Shown: positions 23,916 to 35,793 of the stretch, piece after piece
How positions within the stretch are numbered: position 1 is the stretch's first letter
How the letters are laid out: each line of letters begins with the position of its first letter
Assembly (NCBI RefSeq): GCF_009727055.1
Contig: NC_052354.1
Coordinates: 51,819,143 to 51,883,142, forward strand
Length of the DNA stretch: 64,000 bases
From: Benincasa hispida
Lineage: Eukaryota > Streptophyta > Magnoliopsida > Cucurbitales > Cucurbitaceae
Direction: 5' to 3'
Notes under the pieces: model-generated
What the model was told of the DNA's origin: nothing
What the model saw: the letters and a program-made list of their open reading frames with translations, nothing else
Databases searched by the model: none
Position numbers and translations under genes: made by a program

Positions 23916-24685
23916 GGGAATTTACCATGGGTGGCAAATTCAAAATGTATAATTAGGAACGTGCCTTCAACATATGAAAAATTGTAGATATGACAAAATT
24001 CTCAAATTTAATTTTTTGTTTATTTCACATTCTTGTTTTGTTTTGTTTTTTTTTGTTTTTTTTAACAAATCCACATTTTTTTAGTATATTAGTCAACTAA
24101 TATACCACATTTAAAGTATATCAGTTGTGTATTTTTTTCATTGATTTGTATACTTTTTGTATTTTTTGTTTGCAGTAATATGAGTTATTATTAATAACTT
24201 TTGTATTTGCTACATTTTTTAATCCCTTTTGTAGGTTTTCCCTTTTTAAATGATGTTCTTCATTTTAGGTATAAATATACAATAGGCCTCAAGAGATTCA
24301 GCATAAACCTCATTAATACTCAGTTTAGTATACTCATTTTGACATTTTGACCGTGTTTGGAATAACTAAAGAAAAAGTGTTTTTTTTAAAATGATTTTTG
24401 TGATTTTTTTAAAAACTTAAATAACTAGTCATTTTCAACCACTTATCAATAGTATATTGAGTGTATCAAGTGTCTATCAATAGTATATCTTGAGTGTATC
24501 AAGTGTCTATTAATAGTATATCAAGTGTGTGTTAGCTGTGTATCAAATGTATATCAATAGTATATCAAGTGTATCAAGTGTATCTCATGGGTTGAACTTA
24601 TTTTTTGCTATTTTTACAAAAGTAATAAGTCTGAGTTATGAACCTAATTTTTGAAACTTATATTGTCAAATCTAAAAAAAGTCTC
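23916..24685. mobile_element. Non-autonomous DNA transposon, Mutator- or hAT-like
   Basis: A 770-bp segment splits one copy of a tandem repeat and is flanked by the same 8 bases (TAAATATA at 23908-23915 and 24686-24693). That the target is seen uninterrupted in the neighbouring repeat copy proves an insertion. The ends are only loosely inverted (GGGAATTTACCATGGGTGGC versus GAGACTTTTTTTAGATTTGA), both followed by an AATTAGG word about 35-40 bases in. An 8-9 bp duplication fits hAT or Mutator-like elements. No transposase is encoded. Confidence 0.65.
24430..24600. repeat. Minisatellite of 'gtatatcaagtgt' words
   Basis: Units such as 'tcaatagtatatc' and 'gtgtatcaagtgtctat' alternate about six times with changes in length. 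It lies inside the inserted element at 23916-24685. Confidence 0.8.
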
Positions 24686-27129
24686 TAAATATATTATCAA
24701 TCTTAACCAAAGGGATGGAGTTTTCGTTTTAGAATTAGACAACGTTTTCAAATTTAAACTCCAAAACCTATGAATTAATAATTTTATAAAAAATCTATTG
24801 TCATGACATCTAAGAAATTTAATTTAGCTCACTTAAGGGTTAATATGATGTCTTAGTTTTCTAAAAATCATAAAAATATTTATTTACTAAGGTATATTTA
24901 TTTTAATATTTTTTGTTTTCATAATTTTTCCCGAACATCCATCAAAATCAAAATTTTAAATTTTTTTCGTAAAATAAAGACCTCGATATTTCCGTCTACA
25001 TCGATATTTTAAACATTGGCTAAGGGTTATTATGAGGTATTCGTTTTCCAAATTATACGCAAAATTTACTAGAATGTCTTTCCCACTCATCTTCATGGTT
25101 GAAAAAGTCAACCATAACTAATTTTCTTCTTAATTACTTTTTAATGACAATTCATACAAGTTATAGATATATGATCCTAAATAACTTAATCGAAGTCTAG
25201 AAACTCTAAAAAAAATTTGTTTCTTGCCAAAAGCGAATTTTTTATTTTTGTAATTGAATGACTCTAAATAATTGTCACTATATATTGACCGTGAATGATA
25301 ATAATTAATTATTGACACAAAAAGCTATCATAATAATAAAAAAAAGGGAAAATTTTCGCCCCCAAATCACGTCTTCTTCATTTTCTTAAATTTAATGACT
25401 CTTTTCTGTAGTCATTAATTTGTGACACAAAAAAACTCATGCATTAAATTTTTTTTTGAGAACTCCGTTTTTTTCGCAAAAAACATGTAAAATGACTTTA
25501 TTTTGCACCCCTTTAAATCTGTTACTGTGCATATGTCATGGTATGTATATTTTGTTGTAGCGATTCTAGAAGTAAATTTCTTTTGATTCATTAATAATTT
25601 GTTTAACCAAAAACTAAAAGCCAATAATTAATATATACAATAGAGCGAAGAATTGATATATATTTCTTCAAACAAATATGACGTCTTCTTTAAAAAAGAA
25701 ATTTATTATTTTGTGTCCTAATTTTATGGTAGTTTCAATTTTCTTACCAATTCTTACCTACTTAAAATCTCACTTATTTTTCTTTATTTTTTTACTCTGG
25801 TAACATGTCTGATTTGGTAACTTTAATGATCATTTATGAACTTTTGACCAACTATAATCGGCTTAGTAGTCAATAAAGATGCTGATAAATAAAAAAGGAC
25901 TTGAAATGAATGAATTAAAGTTCGATGACTACGTAGTTTCTTTTGCAACAAAATATAGAAGAGTCATGCCTATCATGTCAAAGTGATGTATTAACCATTC
26001 TAAAACAAAATTCTTATAAAGGGTCAAAATTGGTTAATGTCTATTTTTCGAATTTTTGTCCCTATATTAATAGGACCTACTTAATCTTACTTACAGGTTA
26101 CACTTTTCCTCCTCTTCAATTAATAATATCACAACTCCTAAACCATTCAATTGAAGTAGCAATAGTTAAGAAGACAACAATGTTTTGTTGGAAACTATGT
26201 TTCCATTAGTTGCTAGCATGCATAGTCATGTGCTCAAGACATGTTTGGTTTCTGTTTCTGTTTCTGTTTCTATGCATTTTTGGTTAAGCAGACTCTTTTA
26301 TCATTTTATACCAACTTGTTCAAAGTGAAATACATTAGAATGTATTATTATAGATGAATTCAAATAGTGGTCACTATACCTCCATGTTACTTTCTTTATT
26401 CTTTTTTATTCTTTCCAACTTCATAACTTGCTTGAGAAGAGAATTTGTGACACTTGTCAACTTCAGCTATATCATCCATATACTAATCTAACATCTCTTT
26501 TACATTATTGACAACCAATGTTTGTCTCTATAGAGTCTTTTTAGTGACATATTTTGGTCATATTTCATTACTTTGAAAAAGTTAGCCATCAATTTAGGCA
26601 CAAAATGCTATTATACCATGTGGGCAGTTTGACATCCAACTTGTAATGACAATGACCCAATTGCAAGAGTGAAATACACTACCAATTAGTTATATCCTTG
26701 AGCTAAGTGGGGTAGAATTATGTGATTCTTCTTTATTTTGGTGTAACCTAGATCAATATAGACTTTAACCAAAGACCTTGATAGTGAAATAAGGTGTTGA
26801 TATCTACGATTTAATCCATTTGCAAATTCAATAAATTCCTTTCATGGAGAACTTTCTTGAATGTAACATATATGTTGTCTTGCACTTTTCAAGTATATTG
26901 GTTTGTTCTCTACATTTTTTACTCGTACTACAAAATGATTGATATGACCATAATTTTATTTTATTTTTTTATATTCTTCAAATGCCTACACATTTTTTCT
27001 TAGAAAAATCCCTTAAAAAATGGTTCACATAATAATCAAACATGCATATTTTCTTTATACGCATTAGGTTAGCATAATTACTTTAAATCTATATTGAATA
27101 GATTAACCTCAGGATCATTCATGCCAAAT

Positions 27130-27548
27130 TGCCAAGAATAAATAACATACCGGATTCTATTGAGAGATTGATAATAACTTCAATATGATGATCATACCTT
27201 TAAGATGATTATTGTCTTCCTCAATCAAAACTCCGAATGCTCCTAATGAGATTTTTCTCTAGATGGGATTCAAGAAAAAATGAGTGCGTATTATTTTGGT
27301 ATATTGGGGACCATAGTCATAAGATCTCTTTATATACTAGTTCAGTTAGAGTTTTCATTAAACCCTAATTAACTAAGAATGAACTTCTACCCAATAAGTC
27401 CATACTCAAGTAGGAATTTAGGATCTTAATTAATTAGATCCCGTAATAAGGCTCAATCTAATAAAATAATCCAATGTGATAAAATATTAATCCACATACA
27501 TAGCCCATACTTTAATTATACATATTATTATTTAAAATATGTATAACA
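27130..27548 (-). repeat. Minus-strand copia-type LTR start
   Basis: On the minus strand a polypurine tract (caagtgggagat, reverse of 27549-27560) is followed by TGTTATAC, the expected LTR start, and then a TATA word (tatataaagag, near 27330). The LTR's other end is not clear; I set it near 27130. Upstream on the minus strand (27561-27930) lies degraded sequence, with one 64-residue frame at 27512-27706 that may be the very end of a copia polyprotein but shows no motif I can name. Confidence 0.6.
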
Positions 27549-27560
27549 ATCTCCCACTTG
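27549..27560 (-). promoter_or_regulatory. Polypurine tract of the 27548 LTR
   Basis: Minus strand caagtgggagat, the standard copia plus-strand primer, directly ahead of TGTTATAC. Confidence 0.65.
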
Positions 27561-27928
27561 AGCCATAAACATGTTACTTCAATAATAGAATTCTCCTTTA
27601 GTTCAATATGATCATTTCTTATATTAGCACGGAATGAAGGCGACTTTTTCACTACACTTGTAACTAAACCTTCATTGATCACCAATTCCAATACATACAA
27701 TGACATAGATCAAGTATGGATGGAAAACATGGAAACTACATGCAAAGTTATCTAGATCATGTCTGTTTCCAATTGATCCAAATTCTTAGTGAGATCATCT
27801 TAAAAACTTTATGTAAAACCGCATTTGCAAAACCGTATGCATGATAAACAAGTCCAAACAATAAAACATAAACTATCAACTTTATTCTATATAGAAAATA
27901 ATCAAATTGAGGTCGAATAACATCCCCA

Positions 27929-28075
27929 CACTACAAGAATTCTGGGCTTTAATGTCGGTTTTAGGGCTTTAATGGTGGTTGACAACCGACATTAAAGACA
28001 ACCAACATAAAAGACCTTTTATAACACTATCTTTAATGTCGATTGTCAATCGACATTGAAGCCCAAAATCCATAT
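27929..28075 (+). mobile_element. CACTA transposon terminus with subterminal repeats
   Basis: Begins CACTACAAGAATTC, the standard plant CACTA terminal word. It is followed by repeated 'tttaatgtcggtt' words in both orientations ('gacaaccgacattaaag', 'tttaatgtcgattgtcaatc'), forming subterminal inverted repeats of the kind CACTA transposase binds. The opposite terminus could not be fixed: the only other CACTACAAG (minus strand, ending 31438) lacks matching subterminal repeats and a 3-base target duplication. The element may therefore be truncated. Confidence 0.7.
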
Positions 28076-28613
28076 CCATTTTTTTCAATTATTGTTAGTT
28101 TTTTTAAAATTCCATTGTCGAATCCATTTTTGCTTTATTTTAATTTGGATTAAAGAAAATTTGTCCAAATTAAATTAAACTTGGACTAAGAAATTCGATT
28201 AATACATTCCCAAACACTACAAATTAAAATCATTATATATGAAAAAAATAAATCCCAAACTGTAGGAACCATAAATTCATATTTGAGGTGAACATCAACA
28301 CTATAAATGAATATGCCCTTCACAATCTGTATTTTTTGTTATTTCTAGAATTTGAAGTAACCCAAATTAAGGGGACAAAAAAAGGTGTTAATCAATACAT
28401 TAGATATTCTAATGAATTTTCTGCATAATTTTTCAATCACTTACACTTCAACAAAATTGGTTACTGATGAAGTAATCTCACTGCATGAGAGTCCTCATGA
28501 ACTCAAAAAAACCTTAAACTTTAGAAGCTTTATTTGAATAATGGCAAGAAATGGTAATGAGAATATGTCACTTCACCGTGCTCTAATATAGCATCTGAGA
28601 AAGAAAATCACTG

Positions 28614-29116
28614 CTAGGTGAAACTGGGGGCTTCATTGGAAGAAAGAGACCAATGTGGTGAGAGAGAGACCACTTCTTCAATGACAATTAAAGTAGATGA
28701 AACCAACTCCATTGCTTTGATTTCATCTGCAAGATCATTCAGTTGTGCAAAAACCTGCACAAATGTAATAGATTCAAGTAAGATCTGCTATAGACAGTAG
28801 ACTATCAAAATAAAATGAAAAGACTTAAGTGAAAGCAGACCTTGTCCCTTGATATATAAACGCCTAGCAGCAGATGTTCACTAAAAAATTACCTAAACAC
28901 AGACAAGAAAATAGACATATGAAAGATCTTCTAGTTTAAGTTGAGTATATGATTGGAACCCTACTCAACCTAGGACAAAAGTTGAAGGCAGCGGAGAATT
29001 GTGCTTACAGTTCTTTGTTGGGGTGTTGTCCATCGTTTCACGGCAGTGACTGGGGTATCAGAGGGCAGACCATGATATATCAACTTAAGGGCTAGAGATG
29101 GGAGAGTGGATAGACC
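28614..29116 (-). pseudogene. UPM1-like fragment: Captured exons of uroporphyrinogen-III C-methyltransferase (SUMT)
   Basis: The minus strand holds two exons with a proper intron. Exon 1 (29116 down to 29009) reads GLSTLPSLALKLIYHGLP and ends RWTTPQQRT; donor GTAAGC at 29008. After a 254-base intron with acceptor TTTGTGCAG, exon 2 (28754 down to 28614) reads VFAQLNDLADEIKAMELVSS, then VVSLSPHWSLSSNEAPSFT and a TAG stop. This is the C-terminal end of plant SUMT, which makes precorrin-2 for siroheme in plastids; family end TTPQQRTVFA..LDL is characteristic. The N-terminal methyltransferase core and SAM site are absent upstream. The frame is still open, and the intron shows it was copied as DNA, not through RNA. 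It lies 0.5 kb inside the CACTA terminus. The identification is from recalled family sequence, without a search. Confidence 0.75.
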
Positions 29117-31090
29117 CTTTTTATTAGAAAGAGTTTGTAATTTTCCTTTTCATAGCTTTCTAATACTTCTGATCATAAGAAGTGGAAGATTATAACAACT
29201 AATAAGAAATATCATGTACGAGATTAAAAGTCTTCAACCTTGAAAAATCTACACAAATTTCAGCAAGATAATAGATGATTGATGCAACATAAATTGCACA
29301 TATGCGTTACCTTAAAACTTCAGCAAAGGAATATACCAATCATTAAATATTGCAACAATGAATGTGTAAATGGGGTATAGAATATTCAACACATTTTTAA
29401 TGTATATGAAGACAAAAGCATGCTTGGACATATCGGTAACTAATGACTAAATTTGTGATACCATTAGAGTTATTAATGTAAATAAGAAACTAACCCCATT
29501 CAAAACATTACCATCCCCTTCTTGTTTTTCTCATTGTTACTGTTGTTTTTTAAAATGATTATTATTGTTATCGTTATTGTTTATAATATATATATTGTTA
29601 TTTTATATTTCTAGATAGCATATAGGTGAGTGTCATTCAATATGACCTGTAAGTTAAATTTAACCAACTGGTAACTGGTAACAGGAGAACAATCTCAGTG
29701 AAAAAAATATAGAAAAAAAAAAAGCAGAACCACCCTTTTCTATTCAACAAAGGATGCCTAAGAAGTTCCACTACCATGAACCACTCAATAAAAGTCATAA
29801 ATAAGTAAGCTATGACTACCATAACTGCAGGATAGTCATAGCAATCCAACACTGAATCTAATCCAAAATTTTAGAACAAATAGACTTTTAAGATAAACCT
29901 CTTATAAATATTACCTTGTACTTGTTATTATTGTTATTATGAAGTCGCTTGTGTGTTAGATGCACCTTCTCCACTTGTCAACCTTCTTAAAACATGTCTA
30001 ATGCAATCTTCCCATCTTCCTTCTAAATCCTTAAGAATCAAAATTTAGCCTTACACATCAAACTTGAACCTAACAAAATGAAAAACTTCACTCAAAGTCA
30101 TTACATTATTGCTCAAATAAGTTAGCTCACAAATTCTAATTCGACTAGTTTCCAAAAGGACCTTAATCTGAAATAGTTTTGTATCCACTCGCAAAGGCTA
30201 AGAAAAGACTATTTTGAAAAAAAAAGAAAAAAGAATCACCTTGTCAAAAGAGAAGGAAAAAAAAAAAAAAGACAAGAAAACAAGTAACCTATCTTCTATA
30301 TGGTTCAATCACCATAATATTGCTCCTTTCTCTTGTATATCCTGTTCAAGTGAAAAAAAGTGTAACAACAATTAGTAACCTATCTACTATCGAGATAATT
30401 TTGATCATAAACAGAATCGATCCTATAGATTTAGCTAGTTTATCTAGTTTCAATTTAATGCTCAAAGCATAAGAATATTATATTTTCCACAAAGGGACTT
30501 GAGTAAACAACAAAGTACCTACTTGAGTTGGTTTTAACAACTCACATTTTTTCCAACCCCAGAAGAATAGCAATTGTAAGCATAATAAAGTACCTTCTTG
30601 AACTGAGACATATGCATCCCATGTGTTGCAGCACACCGACTCTCTCATGATTGTGTTCCATGCTTGATTATGACATCCCGTTCTTCCTCAAGTATATTGA
30701 AAAGTGTTAAAACAGTAACTATTTAAAGTGAAACCGACATTTTATCTTTCTTTTATCTCTCAAGAAAATTGTAAATATCCTATATATAAAAGATCTAAAA
30801 GAGAGAGATAAAAAAAAGAGAGAAATCAATGAGTTAGAAGAATTTATCTGTAATATTTTTCCCTTTCTACTTCTTAAGAAATCTTAGCTCTTCTCGTGGA
30901 TGTAGGTAGCTCTTCCCAAACCATGTTAAAATCTTATTGTCTACTTCTCATCCTTTACCTTGCATGCTTAAATCTGCATTATAAGTCTTTTGATCTTAAA
31001 AAAAAATCGTCATTATTGCTAAGCATTGAGAGCTCTCGACCTTTCTCTTCCTTCTTTGTACAAAATAATTTCATTTTTCTTCAGCATTCA
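29117..31090. other. No gene recognised between captured exons and copia LTR
   Basis: AT-rich sequence, possibly the interior of the CACTA-type element. I looked on the minus strand for further SUMT exons and saw none. A short minus-strand frame near 30601-30665 (MEHNHERVGVLQHMGC) ends at a GTAC donor-like site, but I cannot identify it. Frames at 29637-29852 and 30896-31102 look like chance. Confidence 0.5.
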
Positions 31091-31456
31091 AACACAAGAT
31101 AGAATAACTAGCAAACAAATCAATTATGATCTCAACATCTTCTTTTCATTTAATAGGAAACTACACACAATATTAATAATACTTTAAAATGTAAGGAGGG
31201 TGATAAAGCATCAATCTGAAAGAGGCCAAGGGAACTACTGAAAAGATGGAAGCCTAAAAAATAGTCTTAATAAAATGAGTGGTGTTTGTATTTATGGTTT
31301 CTATGGAGCTACATTAATTCCTCGCATTAAAAGAAAAGAGTATCCCATGTAAAAATTTTATGGAAAGAGAACTCCCAAGAGATGATTGTAACTGTAACCT
31401 CGAAAAAAAAAAACCACTAGTAAAGATACTTGTAGTGGGCCAATAACAAACTCCCA

Positions 31457-33469
31457 CTAAACCATGGAATCAAAAAAGTGACTAAAACCCATGTGAGCAA
31501 CATGCTCATGAAAAATTTTAGGGGCTAAACCTTTAGTCAATGGATCTAACACCATAGAGTTTGTTCCTATGTGCTCTATTGAAATTTGACTATTTTGAAT
31601 TCTTTCTTTCACAACTAAAAACTTCACATCTACATGCTTTGACTTCATATTGGTTATATTGTTGTTTGGAATATATCACTACTGACTCATTATCACAAAA
31701 TAATTTTAGTGATCTTTCTATGCCAACCACTATCTGCATCCCAATGACAAAATTTCGCAACTATATTCTATGAATGGACGCCTCATAACATAAACTTCAC
31801 AACCATGGTAGAAAAAGTCATAAGTGTTTGTTTAATACTTTTCCAAGATACAATTCCTCCAACCAACATGAAGATATAATTTGAAGTGGATTGCAAAGTG
31901 TCTTGGCATCCAACATAATCAGAATCATAATGTCCAATGATCTCCAAAACTTTCGATCTCCGATAAATGAGCATATAATCTTTTCTTCTCTATAAATACA
32001 TCATTACTGGTTTGGCTGCTCTCCAATAATCCATCCCCGAGTTGCTCAAATATTTGCCTACACTCCAACTATGAACAAAATATCTGGACACGTACATACT
32101 TGAGCGTACATTAGACTTCTAACAACCAATGCATAGGGAACTTTTTGCATCTCCTTAGTTTCCAGTCTTAGGGCATTGACCTAAATAAAATTTATCACCT
32201 TTAGTGACAGAGGTATCTCCTAGTGCACAATCTTTCATGCTAAATCTACTCAAAATCTTTTTGATGTAGTTCTTTTGTGACAATCTCAAAATACCTTGAG
32301 AAGGATCTTGTAGTATTTCGATTCCTAATACAAACAAAGTATCACCAATATCCTTCATCTCAAAATTCTTTTTGAGAAACCTCTTAGAGGCCATTTGAAT
32401 CATAGATATTGTTTCACGAGTATATTAAATATATGAGATTTGAATGTCTTGGGTTTTAAATGTCTGGGATAATTAATGTTTATGTTTGGATGTACAGGAT
32501 AATTAATGTCTGGAAGTTAAATATTTGTGTTCAATTTGGATATAGAAACTAAAAATAAATAATTACTTAATTAAATGTAAGAGATGAATACATTTAACAT
32601 TTATTAATTTATATTATGTTAGTTAATTATTTAATTAATAAAATATGTGCAATCCTTCTATTCACATGAATAGATAGGGTCTTTAGTTACTTACATTACT
32701 GGGGATTATCCCATGCCTCTCCTTTCTTTTCATTTTTGGGTAAAATAAATAAATAAATAAATACTTTTTAATTAAACATAATTTAATTAATTAATTAGAA
32801 TATTGATAATTAACAATAATAATTCATATTAAATAGTCAAGATAGCATAAAATATTAATGGTAAATGTATTTGTTGAAATTTATTAAGTCTAAATAATAT
32901 ATTTATATTTAATAATTAATTAAAATTAATAGTAATGAATACTTTATATTAATTTATTAATTAATTAAGCTATATTTTTACTGTTCATCTCTCAGACATA
33001 AAAATCTCACACTTTTGTAGGGTATTTAAAAATCCATGTCAGATGGGTTTAAAGTTTTTTGGATAATAATATCCTGGGTTTTGAAAAGTGAAATTTTGTA
33101 AAACAAGTATGGATATTAAATGTTTGTCTGAAATCCCATGGGAAAACTTGTGAAACAAAAGAGGCCTTAGTGTCATGTAATAAAGTTATATCATTACTTG
33201 CTATGAGTATGTCATCGACATATAATACCAGAAAGATTGATTTACTCCTACTGAACTTGTGATATACATACTCTTCCACTATATTCACCTAAAAAGAAGG
33301 AGGTTATTACTTCATGGAATTTGTGATACCATTGACTGGAGGCTTGCTTGAGACCATAGATGGATTTCTTCAATTTTCACACCATAGACTTTGAATTACC
33401 GGATACAAAGTTTTCTAGTTGCACAATATAAATTGTCTCATCAATGTTCCCATTGAGAAACACAATTTT
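31457..33469 (-). pseudogene. Copia RT and RNase H remnant
   Basis: The first RT part, 33170-33469, reads NGNIDETIYIVQLENF, KKSIYGLKQASSQWY (without its own ATG) and then the catalytic VLYVDDILIAS near 33200. RT continues after the insertion at 32155-32386 (KNFEMKDIGDTLFVLGIEIL, ILRLSQKNYIKKILSRFSM). RNase H parts: 31783-31974 (GHYDSDYVGCQDTLQST, GGIVSWKSIKQTL) and 31457-31648 (STKSK-type end, ISIEHIGTNSMVLDPLTKG). The LYVDD core is intact but the frame is broken several times. Confidence 0.85.
32387..33166. mobile_element. PIF/Harbinger-like MITE in the copia RT
   Basis: A 780-bp insertion splits a codon stretch in the RT. The bases TTA precede (32384-32386) and follow it (33167-33169), the 3-base TWA duplication of the PIF/Harbinger group. 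The ends are GAGGCCATTTG and, inverted, GGCCTCTTTTG, and both arms share 'ttgtttcac' further in; 'cttgggttttaaatgtc' at the left has a matching inverted stretch at the right. No transposase. Removing it reconnects the RT reading, which supports the boundaries. Confidence 0.7.
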
Positions 33470-35428
33470 TGTTGGGGTTGATGCCCTAAATCTTGTGGAT
33501 TTCATAGTTTGTAAATTTTGTACACGAACTATTTATTTCAAAAAATAAGATGTTTTATTTGAAATTTAGTTTGTATTAACCCAATCCAATAACTAAAATC
33601 CAAGGTTATTTTATGTAACTTAAACATATATGTGATTGACATACAAGTGGATCATGTTTAAGTAATAATGTAAATGGTCTGTAGTATATGCATAAAGGTA
33701 GGTACCTTATCCTAGTGACACTACGAATATGACCCACTATGTAACTGTTACATTAATTGTAAAGTGTTACAAACGAAGTAATCCTAATCGTTCATGTGGA
33801 GACATGAGAGTGGAGATATCCTATACAAAGAGTTTGTATAAGACCGGATTGTGAAATGATTAGCCTCTCTTTATAATGCTGTTACTTGAAAAGATTAACA
33901 TTTCACTAGGATGACCATAGATGACTCGACCTTAATCCTGAGTGAGTTGTAAACTCCTACCTATGAGGGCAATCCTTTGATTTGTATGGGTGAAAGTGGC
34001 TAGATTGGCCAACTCAATAAGCCTACCATTCTGGGGATTTGTCTGAGTGGAGAGCTGGGAACATAATTACACATGATGAAATTCACTCCTTCTCGTCTAG
34101 AGGGTAAATAGATGAATTTCTCCCTTAATAGTTGATTCTGGGTCTTGAGAAATGAAGCCTCACCCTCTCACTGGCTCAAGAGGGATTAGTTTATAGTTGG
34201 ACTATAAACTGTTTATTCATTAGAGGGATCAGTAGTACTTAAGAAGATAGATGAAACTACAAGGGTAAAACAATAATTTGATCCACCTGTAGTTACAAGA
34301 AATTCGTGAAGGATTGCTTTACTATTGATTGGTTATATCTATGAACATAGAAAATATATCTACAGTGCGAAGAGTGCAGTTGTGGGTTTTTAGTAGAGTG
34401 ATCTACAGTTAATGAACATTGATTAATGTAATTAAAGAGTTTAATTAGTTAATCTCATATCAATGGAACTTTTAATCTTTAGGTCCATAAGGTCTTCTCA
34501 CTAGCTCATTAAGGATAAAAAAAAAAGAATTAATTGTTTTTAGAATAATTTGAATTGTTCAAATTAAATAAGAGAATTAATTGTATAAAATACGATTAAT
34601 TTAAATTATGTAGATACATTACGATATAAAATTATTTTTGAATAAGATTCAAAATTATACTTTATAATATGTGAGAGATAAATATTTGAATAAGATTCAA
34701 GCATTAATTATATATATCAAATTCATATAAATACTATAGATTAAAAAATAATGTGAATATGATTCATATTAAAACTATAGGTTATAAAAGAGAGTTGTAT
34801 TTTAATATGATTAATATACATATAATATAGTTAACCGATCAATGGTTAATTAGTTAATTTTAATTATATTGTTTTATTTTAATATAATTACTAACTCCCC
34901 ATCACAAGGGAGTTATCTTTTCACGTGGGGGGAGTTATTGTAACTCCCTCCCTTTTCCTCTTCATCTAAATTTTTCAGAATACAGATTGAGAGAATAGAT
35001 AGACGTGAAAATTGATTTTACTTGAAAGCTCTCTCTCTTAGCAAAAACCCTCTCAAAGTTCTCTACAATTTCGTTTTTCCTCCACAAAAACAAGAAAGGA
35101 GCCCACACATCCTCAATTCCTTGTATGATAATGTGAGAATTCTAAGTGGTGGTGTCCATAGTTTCTTTGGTTGCTACATTCGTGAAAGTGGGAGGAGTTC
35201 CTATTTTCATGCAGAAAAGAGATCGTGACCAGTGGAGAGGAAAATCGAGAAGAAGTGATCTTCAAGGGTAAGTACTTCCCTTCCCTCTTCCTCTATAGAA
35301 TTGCATGCATAAAGGTGAATATTTATCCTATGATATCTCTGTATATTTCTCTGTATTTTGACATTTTTCAAAATTGATAATTAATTACACGACGTTCACA
35401 CGCTTTCGCAAGGAATTCCATTCCTTCA
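33470..35428 (+). repeat. 5' LTR of element A
   Basis: TGTTGGGGTTGATGCCC at 33470 to ATTCCTTCA at 35428, about 1.96 kb, followed two bases later by the primer site. It shares the order of conserved blocks (start word, 'cttaaacatat', 'ggtaccttatcctagtgaca', 'ggtcttgagaaatgaagc', 'tctacagtgcgaagagtgca') with the LTRs B, C, D, E and G. Its promoter region is probably near 34785 (ttataaaag). Confidence 0.85.
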
Positions 35429-35430
35429 AT

Positions 35431-35442
35431 TGGTATCGGAGC
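35431..35442 (+). promoter_or_regulatory. Primer binding site of element A
   Basis: TGGTATCGGAGC, one base off the TGGTATCAGAGC complement of initiator Met-tRNA, two bases after the LTR. Confidence 0.8.
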
Positions 35443-35793
35443 TATATCCTGTCTTTGAATTTCAATTTTGAAACAAAATAATAGAAAAGGTGGGTTTTGT
35501 TCTGCATTTTGAATATCGGTTTGCAAATTGATGTTTTCGATTTTGGCACCTTAGATTTACTACTTTAATGAGATTAAAATTGTAAGGACCCGTTGTTTTG
35601 AGCATTTAAATTCCGCTATCAAGTTTGTAAGTTTGTTTCCTCAAGTTTGGCTGGAGTTGCTGAGGAAGAAAATGAAAATGAGAGAAATTTAAACAATGAT
35701 TGAAGCAGAGTAAAACATTCTGTACTAGAGCGTAAAGCACAGCGTTGCTATGTTGTACTTTACGTTGCAACACAGAAGGCCCAAAGTTGCAAT

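Larger units (their letters stand above)
23688..24790. repeat. Tandem repeat of about 155 bp, second copy interrupted
   Basis: Copy 1 (23688-23845) and copy 2 (23846-23915 resuming at 24694-24790) share 'ctcaacatttaagaaattta', 'gttaaaaccattaaatata', 'ttatcaa..ttaaccaaaggg' and 'gagttttcgttttagaatta'. The start of a third copy follows near 24790-24830. The second copy is split by the insertion at 23916-24685. Confidence 0.8.
23373..27100. other. AT-rich spacer with repeats, no gene seen
   Basis: No protein-like frames. It holds a GA-rich tract near 23506-23550, the split tandem repeat at 23688-24790, a Mutator-like insertion at 23916-24685, and a short (TTTCTG)n run near 26249-26272. From 24831 to 27100 I see nothing else that I can name. 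Confidence 0.6.
31091..33469 (-). mobile_element. Minus-strand copia retrotransposon, 3' part
   Basis: Read from 33469 downwards: RT (from its middle), RNase H, polypurine tract and the start of a 3' LTR at 31453 (TGTTATTGGCCC on the minus strand). The 5' side is cut at 33470 by the LTR of element A. A PIF/Harbinger-like element splits RT at 32387-33166. RNase H ends with MVLDPLTKGLAPKIFHEHV, the usual copia C-terminus. Same polyprotein family as element A by eye, in opposite orientation. Stops and shifts make it dead. Confidence 0.8.

Noticed and set aside
24430..24600. CRISPR-like array
   Set aside because: Units are contiguous and variable with no spacers, in plant DNA; it is a minisatellite.
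30601..30665. Small exon-like minus-strand frame (MEHNHERVGV) with a donor-like end
   Set aside because: Too short, no recognisable family and no partner exon.
31430..31438. Possible right end of the CACTA element (CACTACAAG on the minus strand)
   Set aside because: It is followed by no subterminal repeats like those at 27929. Flanking triplets (CCA and GGC) do not match, and the bases fit the start of a copia LTR after a polypurine tract.
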